This document shows, in pieces, positions 6,907-13,440 of a stretch of 24,038 bases of DNA. How positions within the stretch are numbered: position 1 is the first letter of the stretch; each line of letters starts with the position of its first letter. Origin of the DNA: an uncultured Eubacteriales bacterium (GTDB lineage: Bacteria > Bacillota > Clostridia > Oscillospirales > CAG-272); the NCBI GenBank assembly GCA_900545935.1, contig URAP01000027.1:1-24038 (forward strand), written 5' to 3'. The notes beneath the pieces were generated by a model. It was not told the origin of the DNA. It made no database searches and saw only the letters and a list, made by a program, of their open reading frames with translations. Both the position numbers and the translations under genes were made by a program.

Positions 6907-7038
6907 ATGAACTGTCTTTGCAATCTTTTCAGTGACGATACACTGTGGATCATCATCCTTATAATTCTTGTGCTCCTGCTCGCTTGCAACAGCAGCACCG
7001 GCACAAACACCGGCTGCGGCTGCGGCTGCGGTGTCTGA
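6907..7038 (+). CDS. 43-aa Cys/Gly-rich membrane microprotein
   Basis: ATG 6907-6909 follows GGAGG by 8 nt (6896-6900), and the frame ends at TGA 7036-7038. The 43-residue product has a short Cys-containing N-terminus (MNCLCNLFSDD), one strongly hydrophobic segment (LWIIILIILVLLLA, about 13-27) and a polar C-terminus ending in alternating Gly-Cys (GCGCGCG). That gives seven cysteines in all. The layout suggests a single-pass membrane peptide with a metal-binding or disulfide-prone tail. Similar tiny hydrophobic/Gly-rich proteins occur in Firmicutes, but I cannot name a family. The good ribosome binding site and clean membrane segment support it as real; it is below the usual length cutoffs for gene callers. 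Confidence 0.6.
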   Translation: MNCLCNLFSDDTLWIIILIILVLLLACNSSTGTNTGCGCGCGV

Positions 7039-7640
7039 AAAAATAGAGGACGTTTAACGGCAAGGTCGTAGCCGGCGCAGCCGCTCCGGTGCGGAGATAG
7101 TCTCGGGTGTCGTGCGTTCGGGGTGCGGTACGGCAGCTCAGGCGGGCGGCGGTGAGCCGCAAAAGCCCGGTACGGCTAAGGGGGCACGAGTCCGAAACGG
7201 CTCGGGACGTTCACATAGCACGGGCTTTCCTGCCCGACTTTTGATGCGGCTTGATTTATCTGCCGGATAATAGACTCAAAACGATTTTCGGCAGGGGCGA
7301 GCGCCGAAAAAACAGCTCCGGCAGGGTTCTTCGATAATGAAGCACCCTGCCGGAGCCTTATTAAATTCATATTCCCTGCGCAGCCTCGCCCTGCCCTCGC
7401 ATATACCGCGGAAACGTGTCGGAGCCGCCTGAGTTCGTCGGCGCTCATCGCTTATACGACCGTCTCGGAGTCCCCGTCCGCATTCGGATATTCTCCCCTC
7501 TCCGCCGATGCGGTGACGGGATAAAGGGACAAAGCATCTGACTATACGCATACCGTACGGCGGAAAGAGGCATGCAAACGCAGCTCGTCATGCCGATAAA
7601 GCATACGCGGGCACGCCGATGCTGTCGGCTCGGCAGCTTA
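7039..7640. other. Intergenic stretch without a supported gene
   Basis: Frames on both strands are arginine-rich and lack ribosome binding sites, so they look like shadows of GC-rich non-coding DNA. The only clear element is the terminator-like hairpin at 7315-7356. Confidence 0.5.
7305..7357 (-). terminator. Strong hairpin terminator, minus strand
   Basis: GCTCCGGCAGGGT at 7315-7327 pairs perfectly with 7344-7356, with an inner CTTC/GAAG stem. Read on the minus strand, the stem is followed by TGTTTTTT, a good U-tract. The nearest minus-strand gene upstream is the lipoprotein ending at 7641, about 285 nt away. Confidence 0.7.
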
Positions 7641-8024
7641 TTACTCGGCTGCGGTCTCGACAGTCTCTTCGGTTATGCCGCTCGGAAGCGGGTACTTGTC
7701 GGCAAGTGCATTCAGCTCGTCGATAGCAGCTCTCCACTGCTCGAGATACGACTCGAGGTCGCTCTGAGGATAATCTTTGGTTTTTTTGCTGACCGATCTT
7801 GCCGCCTTGAGCAGGGTCGACCACTCCTTGAAGTCTGCGGGATTGTAAACGTCGTTGAACGCGCAGCACTTGACCGCGTTATAAAAGGCATTGCCGAACT
7901 CGGAATAGGTCTGAGATATCTGTGTTTTTATATCCGTCTCGGACACGCATGAAGCGAGCGCGACGGACGCGAATATCATAGCAACCGCGAGGATGATCGC
8001 GGAAAGTCTCTTTGTTCTTTTCAT
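7641..8024 (-). CDS. Small putative lipoprotein (127 aa)
   Basis: The start is ATG 8022-8024, with GGAGG 7 nt upstream; longer versions of the frame lack a ribosome binding site and run across the promoter. The N-terminus (MKRTKRLSAIILAVAMIF) is a lipoprotein signal with lipobox LASC, Cys at about 28. The mature ~100 residues are predicted helical and acidic, with no recognised domain. They include repeated aromatic/acidic segments (YSEFGNAFYNAV, DFKEWSTLLKAARSV, DLESYLEQWRAAIDELN), which suggest a small helical bundle. It is transcribed alone from a strong promoter, divergently from the DUF2232-like operon. The substrate or partner is unknown. Confidence 0.78.
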   Translation of the reverse strand: MKRTKRLSAIILAVAMIFASVALASCVSETDIKTQISQTYSEFGNAFYNAVKCCAFNDVYNPADFKEWSTLLKAARSVSKKTKDYPQSDLESYLEQWRAAIDELNALADKYPLPSGITEETVETAAE

Positions 8025-8067
8025 TTCATTTCCTCCGTGGAAAAGCGTCAGCAGATTTCCTTTACTC

Positions 8068-8096
8068 ATTTTAGCATAAAAAATACTGTTTGTCAA
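8068..8096 (-). promoter_or_regulatory. Sigma-A promoter of the small lipoprotein gene
   Basis: On the minus strand TTGACA (8091-8096), a 17-nt spacer and TAAAAT (8068-8073) form a near-consensus vegetative promoter 44 nt before the start codon. Confidence 0.85.
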
Positions 8097-8269
8097 GAAA
8101 TACGGAGGATAGATTTCACGGCAAATATTGCGAATTTGCGCCGCTTTTATAAACATTTTTACATAACGCAAACGCGGGAACGCACAGCTCGTCAAGCCGC
8201 GTGAAAAGCGGTGAAAATCCGAGTTTAAGAAAATCGGCTCTTCAGTGGATTTTCTTTGTGCGAATCGCA

Positions 8270-8363
8270 CGAATTCGGGTGAATCAGAGCCTCAGCCGCT
8301 TTTCTTTGTGCGAGTTTGTGCGAGTGATGCGACGTTGAATTTCATAGCGATTCAACATGAAAT
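8270..8363 (+). repeat. Direct repeat D, copy 1
   Basis: Begins CGAATTCGGGTGAATCAGAG, continues through CTCAGCCGCTTTTCTTTG and GAGTGATGCGACG and ends in the TTGAATTTCATAGCGATTCAA hairpin. It recurs at 8615-8697 with about ten extra bases here. The hairpin leads directly into module B. Confidence 0.75.
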
Positions 8364-8430
8364 TTTTCTTTGCCGTCATGGGCGGCAATCTTGCTGCACA
8401 AGACCGCAAAAATGCACTCGTGCATGAGGT
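8332..8430 (-). repeat. Structured interspersed repeat, module B copy 2 (inverted)
   Basis: The minus strand of this stretch aligns with 870-976. Shared words are GCGGTCTTG, GCCGCCCATGACGGCAAAGA and the terminal TTGAATCGC-type hairpin. Some bases differ and the local AACAATGC stem is replaced by another stem, CATGCACGAGTGCAT, at the same place, so the pairing is kept while the sequence changes. Confidence 0.7.
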
Positions 8431-8470
8431 TATAGACCGACCCAAATTTTGCTGGTCTTTGATCTGCCTA

Positions 8471-8576
8471 AAATTAAGTTGATAATGCATACTGAAAAGT
8501 CGCGCGTATATGCCTCCCCTGTGCAAGGGGAGGCATATACGCGCAAACTTTCAGTGTGCAATGTTAACCTGATTTA
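8471..8576. repeat. 106-bp MITE-like palindrome
   Basis: A near-perfect 19-20 bp inner stem (CGCGTATATGCCTCCCCT and its complement, 8501-8520 / 8526-8544) with loop GTGCA lies inside an outer imperfect stem (about 30 bp each side, including TGCATACTGAAA and TTTCAGTGTGCA). Outer mismatches are largely transitions that still permit G-U pairing. It splits the composite repeat between modules B and A. There is no open frame and no U-tract, so it is not a plain terminator. Confidence 0.7.
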
Positions 8577-8614
8577 CTGCAAATTCTTTGTTTCGTCATC
8601 GCGCGTTACCACTA

Positions 8615-8697
8615 CGAATTCAGGTGAATCAGAGCCTCAGCCGCTTTTCTTTGAACGAGTGATGCGACGTTGAATTTCATAGCGATTCAATATGAAG
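8615..8697 (+). repeat. Direct repeat D, copy 2
   Basis: Matches 8270-8363 closely from CGAATTC through TTGAATTTCATAGCGATTCAA. Here it leads into module A instead of module B, so the D unit seems to be a shared end piece. Confidence 0.75.
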
Positions 8698-8866
8698 TTT
8701 CGGTCTGTGCTTCGCACTTACCGAAACATTCACGTTTTGTTCTTGCAACGGCGGGCGAAACTTTTTATTAGTGACTGCTTTAGTCAGTGCGCCCGTGAAA
8801 GACTCCCTATTATAAAGTTTTCGCCAGGCCTTTTTCAAAAGGCCGCGTTCCCCTCCCCGCGTATCC
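8671..8866 (-). repeat. Structured interspersed repeat, module A copy 2 (inverted)
   Basis: The minus strand repeats 598-832. The last 52 nt of the match, with the GTTTCGGT/ACCGAAAC hairpin, are identical. The other end again carries the GGCCTTTT/AAAAGGCC palindrome (8828-8845). The promoter of the DUF2232-like operon starts 23 bp beyond it. Confidence 0.75.
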
Positions 8867-8888
8867 GAGTTATTTACAAAAAGCATTA

Positions 8889-8917
8889 TTTACAAAATGC
8901 ATATTATATGATATAAT
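8889..8917 (+). promoter_or_regulatory. Sigma-A promoter of the DUF2232-gdpP operon
   Basis: TTTACA at 8889-8894, a 17-nt spacer and consensus TATAAT at 8912-8917. The leader to the start codon is about 70 nt and ends in GGGAGG. Confidence 0.8.
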
Positions 8918-8995
8918 TAAGGATAATCGTAATATGGAGTATTATACTTAGGCGCGAGATCACGAGGTCAAGCGAAAAGCACGGGAGGTATCTAC

Positions 8996-10000
8996 ATGGA
9001 AAACGGGATAAAGAGCAGCGGGCGGCAGATACCGACCTTTACCGTCATTCTCGCCGTACTGCTGTCGGCGGGCGCAGCTCTCATTGCGCACGATGTTTTC
9101 GACGGCTGGCTGTGGCTCTCGCTCTCGGCGGGATTCGGCGCGGTCGCGGCGTTCATCTCCGGCATACGTGTTCTTGCGCTCGCACCGCTGCTCGGCTCGA
9201 TCGCTTCCGCGGTGATCTATGCGCCGTTCGTTCCGGCGTGGAGCGCGGCGGCGGCACTGCTCGCACTCCTCATCTGCCTCAGCGCGGAGGGCAGGATGAC
9301 CAAGAACGTCTCGCTCATCGCCTCCGCAGCGGCTCTTATACTGCTCGGTCTGCTGCAATTCGCGGCGGATGCGTACCTCGGCGGAGAGCTGTCGTGGACG
9401 GCTATATGGAATGAGATCAAGGCTCCCTTTTCCGTAATGCGCGACAGTCTGCTGAGCAGCGCCGAAGCAATGGAAAAGAGCGGCGGGCAGATATACGGCG
9501 TATCGGTCGGCGAGCTTACCGCGGCATTTCGGCAGATGAAGGCCTCGATGCTCCGCGTGCTGCCGTCGATAGTCATAGTGACGGCGCTGTTCATAGGATG
9601 GCTCGCGCACGGCATTTTCGGCGGCTGCATCCGTTTCCTTGCACCCCCGCAGCTCGACAAGCGCGGCAAGGTGACCATGAGCCTTACGGCGGCGGTGATA
9701 TTCACCCTCTCCTACCTCGCCTCGGCGATATTCGGCGCGTCGTCCGACAACAGCCTGACAGCCGTTTCGGCGGAGAATATGGCTGCGGTGCTCGCTCCCG
9801 GCTTTTTTGCGGTGGGGCTCGGAACGCTGCTCTCCGGCGCAAAGCGCCGTACCGGCGGCGGGGCGATGTTTGCCATCATCGTTATGATATGTATCGGAGC
9901 GCTGATATCGAGCGTTGGCATTGCCGCGATACTGTTCGTGCTTATCGGCGTGATACACACCTTTCGTGCGGCTGCGGCTGCTCGCCGCAAGGAAGAATGA
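8996..10000 (+). CDS. DUF2232/YybS-like membrane protein
   Basis: A 334-residue integral membrane protein with about eight hydrophobic segments. There is an extramembrane loop near 140-180 (EIKAPFSVMRDSLLSSAEAM...) and a basic C-terminus (AAAARRKEE). The start has GGGAGG 8 nt upstream. In Bacillus and many Clostridia a DUF2232 protein (YybS) is encoded directly upstream of gdpP/yybT and rplI, exactly as here. The call rests on that position plus the topology, as I see no diagnostic motif. Function is not established for the family, though an association with c-di-AMP signalling or the envelope is suggested by the neighbourhood. Confidence 0.72.
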   Translation: MENGIKSSGRQIPTFTVILAVLLSAGAALIAHDVFDGWLWLSLSAGFGAVAAFISGIRVLALAPLLGSIASAVIYAPFVPAWSAAAALLALLICLSAEGRMTKNVSLIASAAALILLGLLQFAADAYLGGELSWTAIWNEIKAPFSVMRDSLLSSAEAMEKSGGQIYGVSVGELTAAFRQMKASMLRVLPSIVIVTALFIGWLAHGIFGGCIRFLAPPQLDKRGKVTMSLTAAVIFTLSYLASAIFGASSDNSLTAVSAENMAAVLAPGFFAVGLGTLLSGAKRRTGGGAMFAIIVMICIGALISSVGIAAILFVLIGVIHTFRAAAAARRKEE

Positions 10001-10343
10001 CCGCATAGGCAGATAAATTTCCCGAGCTGTCGAAAAACAGCATCCGGGTTGGATATGCAAGGCAGGACACGCGAACGGAAATTCCCGCTGCGACAGGCAA
10101 AAGGGCATTCCGAAATCCATCGGAAAGCCGCGCAGACTCATCCGATACCGTCTGCCGTCACATTGCAGAACACCCCTGCGGCGCTGCCGCGGGACAGACA
10201 TACACACGGCTGTATGATCACTCGACTTTACATCCCATTTTAACGCTTTAAAAGCTATGCAGGGGAAGACAAGACTGTCGGCTCTGCCCGGTGCTCTTTA
10301 TTCCGGAGCATCGCGGCGCGCCCCGAAAACGGAGGACAAGCGA
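10001..10343. other. Gap between the DUF2232-like gene and gdpP
   Basis: There is no gene here. An imperfect hairpin CCCGAGCTGT...ACAGCATCCGGG at 10021-10048 follows the upstream stop but lacks a U-tract, so transcription probably continues. A GCGGC/GCCGC mini-hairpin lies near 10181-10193. The in-frame ATG at 10257 has no ribosome binding site. Confidence 0.45.
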
Positions 10344-12416
10344 TTGAAAAACAACAACGTAAGCGGCTCGCGCCGCGCGAGAGGACAGCGAATACTGAGC
10401 GGCAGAAGAAAGCGGCTCATCAAGCAGCGCGCGATAACCATTCTTCCCAGCGCCCTGCTCGCGCTCTTCTTTCTCGGGGTTACCGCGCTCATCTGCACAA
10501 AGATCCCCGACCCGGCGGCACGCACGGCGACCTCGGTCACCGTCGCCCTGCTCTACATCCCCGCCTGCGCCGCGCTGACGGTGCTGACGAGCGCCCTCAA
10601 GGCGCACCGCAGCTTTATACTCGACCGCAGCGACAAAGCGACGGACACCGCCGTGCTCGACGCGCTGCTGAACCACCGCAGACCCATCGTCATCTTCGAC
10701 GAGGGCGGCATAATCAGATGGATAAACAACAGCTTTGCCTCAGTCTGTGTAGAGGGCGAGGAGGCGGTCGGCGCGTCGGTCGCGGAGATATGCGGCTTTA
10801 CCGCCGAGGATGTGCTCTCGCCCGACTCCGAGGAGGGCTACGACTACCACCGCTTCGGCAGGCAATGGGGGGTAAAGGGCTACCGCCTGACTCTCGACTC
10901 GCGCCGCTGCATAATGGCATTCTTCAACGACCGCACCGAGGTCAGCTCCCTCTACATGCAGATACAGAACGAAAGTCCCGTGGTCTGCTACATCATGATA
11001 GACAATCTCGAGGAGCTGATGCAGTACGTTCAGGAGCAGTACCGAACAATCGCGGGCGAGGTCGAGACGGTGCTCAAGAGCTGGGCGGAGTCGGTCGGCG
11101 GCATCTTTCGCGAGTATGAAAAGGAGCGGTACATGTTCATATTCGAGGCACGGCATCTCGAGGAGTTTGCCGAGCGGCGCTTCGATATCCTCGACCGCGT
11201 GCGCGAGGTGCGGGTCGGAGACGGCAGTATGCCGGTTACTATCTCCATGGGACTGTCAGGCGGCTTCGGCAATCTTGCAGACAAGGAGCGCGCGGCAAAG
11301 GCTGCTCTCGACATGGCGCTGCAGCGTGGAGGAGACCAAGCCGTCATTCGGCGCGGAGGCGCGCTCGAATTCTACGGCGGAAAGAGCAAGGGCGTATCCA
11401 AGCGCACCAAGGTCAGAGCGAGGGTCATTGCAAACGCGCTCGCCGTCGCTATCTCAAAGTCGTCGAATGTGCTCGTCATGGGACATGCGGGAGCGGATTT
11501 CGACTCGCTCGGCGCTTGTGTCGGCATTGCGCGGCTCGCGATTTTCTGCGGCGTTCGCGTCAACATCATCGTAAACGACCGCGACCCGAATCTTGCCCGC
11601 GCGCTGGCTATGCTGAAGGCGACACCCGATCTGTCCTCGGTATTTATCGGCGCATCCGACGCGCAGGACACCATCACGAGCGAGACGCTGCTCGTTATCT
11701 GCGACGTCAACAATCGCGAAAAGTTCGAGTCGCCCGAGATCGCGGACAATGTTCTCTCCACCGTCATAATCGACCACCACAGAAAGACGGCTGAATATCC
11801 GATAAACCCGATAATCACCTACATCGAGCCGTCGGCATCGAGCGCCTGCGAGCTGGTCACCGAGATACTCGAGCAGTCGATACCCACCGGCAGCCTGCCT
11901 AAGGAAGAGGCGGATATGATATTTGCCGGTATCCTGCTCGATACCCGCCGATTCACACGCAATACACACACCCGAACCTTCAGCGCGGCGCTGTATCTGC
12001 GCGGCGAGGGCGCCGACCCGGCGGATACCGAGGAGCTGTTCAAGACCGACCTGCGCGACTTTATGAGCGAGGCGAGATTTGAGAGCGACGTTATGCTCTA
12101 CCGCACCGCGATAGCCGTGTCTGTTGCAAGCGGGGGCGGCGAGCTGACTGCACTCGACCGCGTATCGGCGGCTAAGGCGGCGGACAAGCTGCTGTCGGTC
12201 GACGGTGTAGAGGCTTCCTTTGTTATCTGCCCGCTCGACGGCTATGTTCACATCAGCGCCAGATCGGCGGGAGAGATAAATGTTCAGCTCATAGCCGAAA
12301 AGATAGGCGGCGGAGGACGCTTCGACGTTGCTGCTACGCAGATGACGGGAGTAACTGTCGCAGAAGCAAAGCAGATGCTGCTCGATGCAATTGACAGCTA
12401 TCTTGACGAAGAGTAG
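10344..12416 (+). CDS. gdpP: Cyclic-di-AMP phosphodiesterase GdpP (YybT family)
   Basis: The start is taken as TTG 10344-10346 because GGAGG lies 8 nt upstream; ATG 10257 is in frame but has no ribosome binding site. From TTG the protein is 690 residues, near the usual ~650-660. Domains in order are two membrane segments (about 32-53, 63-82), a PAS-like domain (108-200), a degenerate GGDEF domain (212-340) with no GGDEF motif (FREYEKERYMFIFE), and DHH-DHHA1 (373-690). Metal and catalytic motifs seen are MGHAGADFDSLGA (379-391), VICDVN (451-456), VIIDHHRK (474-481) and GILLDTRRF (529-537). The DHHA1 Gly motif reads GGGGRFDVAATQM, with Arg where His is commonly seen. The enzyme hydrolyses c-di-AMP to pApA at the membrane. 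It is followed by a repeat region and rplI. Confidence 0.92.
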   Translation: MKNNNVSGSRRARGQRILSGRRKRLIKQRAITILPSALLALFFLGVTALICTKIPDPAARTATSVTVALLYIPACAALTVLTSALKAHRSFILDRSDKATDTAVLDALLNHRRPIVIFDEGGIIRWINNSFASVCVEGEEAVGASVAEICGFTAEDVLSPDSEEGYDYHRFGRQWGVKGYRLTLDSRRCIMAFFNDRTEVSSLYMQIQNESPVVCYIMIDNLEELMQYVQEQYRTIAGEVETVLKSWAESVGGIFREYEKERYMFIFEARHLEEFAERRFDILDRVREVRVGDGSMPVTISMGLSGGFGNLADKERAAKAALDMALQRGGDQAVIRRGGALEFYGGKSKGVSKRTKVRARVIANALAVAISKSSNVLVMGHAGADFDSLGACVGIARLAIFCGVRVNIIVNDRDPNLARALAMLKATPDLSSVFIGASDAQDTITSETLLVICDVNNREKFESPEIADNVLSTVIIDHHRKTAEYPINPIITYIEPSASSACELVTEILEQSIPTGSLPKEEADMIFAGILLDTRRFTRNTHTRTFSAALYLRGEGADPADTEELFKTDLRDFMSEARFESDVMLYRTAIAVSVASGGGELTALDRVSAAKAADKLLSVDGVEASFVICPLDGYVHISARSAGEINVQLIAEKIGGGGRFDVAATQMTGVTVAEAKQMLLDAIDSYLDEE

Positions 12417-12913
12417 CTCTGCGACGATGATTCTGCGGCGATAAAATCGTCCGGACCGAAAAAGCTCTCGAGGAGGCTAAAAAAGCGCAGACCGAAAAAG
12501 CGGATAAAATGTGATTTGGACTTTTGTTCAGCACAAACACCATAAAAGTTGATGAAATCCTATCGGATTTCTTCAAAGGAATGATAATCCGCTTTTTCTA
12601 CCGTCGAAACCCGTCTCTGCCGTACGTAAGTACGGCGACGAGTCGTGTTTCAACGCTTCTGCATCTTTTTTATCTCTCCCCGTTTCGATGTGTCAAGAAT
12701 CCGCAAGGATTCCTGCATGAAGTTTTATGTTTTCGCTTTTTCTGCGCCCGATTTCGCCGCGCGACGTACAATTGTACGCCTTGCGCGACGAAATCGAACA
12801 CTCCAAACGATTTTCTCTGCCGCAGAATAATTACAGCAGCGCCGCAGAACGGCGCTGCGCACAAATCGGAAATCAGTTATATTCAGATATATCACAAAAA
12901 GAGAGGTATAGAA
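12417..12913. other. Repeat-filled gap between gdpP and rplI
   Basis: No gene is supported. The gap holds an open frame without a start (12431-12514, ending EEAKKAQTEKADKM) that might be a gene remnant, the family 2 repeat, four separate hairpins and then the rplI ribosome binding site. Confidence 0.5.
12489..12830 (+). repeat. Interspersed repeat family 2, copy 2, with nested hairpins
   Basis: The first ~110 bp match 6418-6530 (TTTTGTTCAGCACAAAC, CTATCGGAT, TAATCCGCTT). AAAAAGCGGATA at its left and TAATCCGCTTTTT at its right are inverted, so the unit folds on itself. It also holds the hairpin GAAATCC-TATC-GGATTTC. It then carries three more hairpins: 12606-12651 (GAAAC/GTTTC, CCGTAC-GTAA-GTACGG), 12697-12712 (GAATCC/GGATTC) and 12750-12795 (GATTTCG/CGAAATC, CGCGC/GCGCG, CGTACAATTGTACG). 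The last shares its core with 6534-6575 but has unrelated, still complementary outer stems. Confidence 0.65.
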
Positions 12914-13357
12914 ATGAAAGTAATTCTCACTCAGGACGTAAAAGCTCAGGGCAAAAAGGGACAGCTGATAAACGTCTCCGACGGCTATGCAAGAAACTAT
13001 CTGCTCCCGCGCGGACTCGCGGTCGAGGCTACCGGCGCGGCGCTCAACGACCTTAAAAACAAGGAGAGCGCGGAGCGCCACCGCATCGAGGTGGAGACCG
13101 CGGAGGCTAAGGCTACGAGCGAAAAGCTCCAGTCGGTACTCGTAAAGATCGAGGCGTCCGGCGGCGCGGACGGCAGACTGTACGGCTCTGTTACGAGCAA
13201 GGACGTTTCCGAGGCGCTCCGGGCACAGACCGGCATCGTTATCGACCGCCGCAAGATAGATATGGACGGGATCAAGGCATACGGCTCCTACACCTTTGAT
13301 GTAAAGCTGTACACCGGCATTGTCGGCAAAATAAACGTAATAGTCACCGAAAAGTAA
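12914..13357 (+). CDS. rplI: 50S ribosomal protein L9
   Basis: A 147-residue protein, the normal length for L9. The N-terminal rRNA-binding domain (1-45) shows the L9 signature from Gly13 to Gly34, including GYARNYLLPRGLA. It is followed by the long central helix (45-75) and the C-terminal domain (80-147) with the GRLYGSVTSKDV segment. ATG 12914 has GAGAGG 7 nt upstream; the frame is open further upstream, but only through repeat sequence. It lies in the conserved gdpP-rplI-dnaB order and is separated from dnaB by a hairpin. Confidence 0.96.
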   Translation: MKVILTQDVKAQGKKGQLINVSDGYARNYLLPRGLAVEATGAALNDLKNKESAERHRIEVETAEAKATSEKLQSVLVKIEASGGADGRLYGSVTSKDVSEALRAQTGIVIDRRKIDMDGIKAYGSYTFDVKLYTGIVGKINVIVTEK

Positions 13358-13369
13358 GCGGCATAATAC

Positions 13370-13390
13370 CCCTTCGGCACAGCCGAAGGG
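13370..13390 (+). promoter_or_regulatory. Intercistronic hairpin between rplI and dnaB
   Basis: CCCTTCGGC-ACA-GCCGAAGGG is a perfect 9-bp GC-rich stem with no U-tract afterwards. It is more likely a processing or mRNA-stability element, or an attenuator, than a full terminator. It could set the ratio of L9 to DnaB. Confidence 0.55.
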
Positions 13391-13440
13391 TGCCGATGTG
13401 ATATCCGGCACGCAAACAACAAGGAAGAGGTAGTATTTTT

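Noticed and set aside
6959..7162. Cys/Arg-rich minus-strand frame
   Set aside because: It is a mirror of the Gly-Cys codons of the microprotein on the other strand.
7276..7551. Minus-strand 91-codon frame
   Set aside because: It reads straight through a 13-bp terminator stem, is arginine-rich and has no ribosome binding site.
8960..10207. 415-codon minus-strand frame opposite the DUF2232-like gene
   Set aside because: It is full of Arg, Glu and His as expected for a shadow in GC-rich DNA; the plus frame has a promoter, ribosome binding site and clean membrane segments.
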